Below the pieces are notes generated by a model that was given only the letters and a program-made list of their open reading frames with translations, was not told the DNA's origin and searched no databases. From NCBI GenBank assembly GCA_013139755.1, contig WTAG01000481.1, positions 1 through 5,182 of the forward strand: 5,182 nucleotides of DNA, read 5' to 3'. This document shows, piece by piece, positions 5,104 to 5,182 of this stretch; the first letter of the stretch is position 1; each line of letters starts with the position of its first letter. Position numbers and translations under genes: made by a program. This stretch comes from Methylomarinum sp. (GTDB lineage: Bacteria > Pseudomonadota > Gammaproteobacteria > Methylococcales > Methylomonadaceae).

Positions 5104-5182
5104 GAAGCCGCTATCGCGGAGAATAAGAGCCAGCTCCGTGCCATAAATTAAATGTAACCTCGTCTCTTGAGTAAAAAGAGAC
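5104..5182 (-). other. 3' end of the preceding cassette (gene frame undecided)
   Basis: In the array direction this is the DNA just before the R'' box at 5103, so a minus-strand gene should end here. Two frames are plausible. One is 23 residues long and stops at TAG (5113-5111), 7 bases before R''. The other ends LKRRGYI with TAA (5150-5148), leaving 44 untranslated bases. Neither tail is recognisable. An inverted repeat (5162-5168 with 5176-5182) lies at the edge. Confidence 0.35.
5162..5182. repeat. Small inverted repeat at the window edge
   Basis: GTCTCTT (5162-5168) and AAGAGAC (5176-5182) form a 7-bp stem with a 7-base loop. No run of T follows on the minus strand, and the + strand side is cut by the window edge, so it cannot be called a terminator. 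It may lie within a coding frame. Confidence 0.4.

Overview
This AT-rich window reads as part of a gene-cassette array of a sedentary (chromosomal-type) integron, probably from a gammaproteobacterium. I infer the host from the attC style (Vibrio-like ends of the ...GGCGTTAT/GGCGTTAGAT type) and from a PEP-CTERM protein; I cannot name a species. I see no integrase gene, attI site, rRNA, tRNA, IS element or CRISPR array.

From left to right: a gene tail on the + strand (3-56) runs into a short 63-bp attC (66-128, + polarity). Next come three tightly packed minus-strand genes (142-3083), all with signal peptides. Read in the direction of transcription they encode a zinc N-acetylmuramoyl-L-alanine amidase with an unfamiliar N-terminal domain, a PD40/TolB-type beta-propeller ending in a type I dockerin, and a cohesin-like protein ending in a PEP-CTERM sorting signal. 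A long attC of minus polarity (3127-3254) lies just upstream of them. The next cassette (about 3255-3690) holds a small minus-strand cassette protein and a possible convergent + strand ORF. It is preceded by a second long attC (3684-3813). Then follow two genes for small membrane proteins (3808-4353 and 4417-4959), separated only by a shrunken, attC-like remnant (4380-4422). A third long attC (4977-5103) and the end of another cassette close the window.

The three long attCs (127-130 bp) resemble one another inside and all point the same way, so the main array runs right to left (minus strand) with its integrase, if present, to the right. The left attC is half the size, of another type, and by its extrahelical base points the opposite way. 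It therefore marks a junction between two array segments or a rearrangement.

Most interesting is the three-gene unit. A secreted dockerin protein and a cohesin-like, probably exosortase-sorted protein are translated one after the other behind a periplasmic or exported cell-wall amidase, and the unit occupies a cassette position. This looks like a non-cellulosomal surface cohesin-dockerin pair. Binding between the two is predicted from the domains, not shown.
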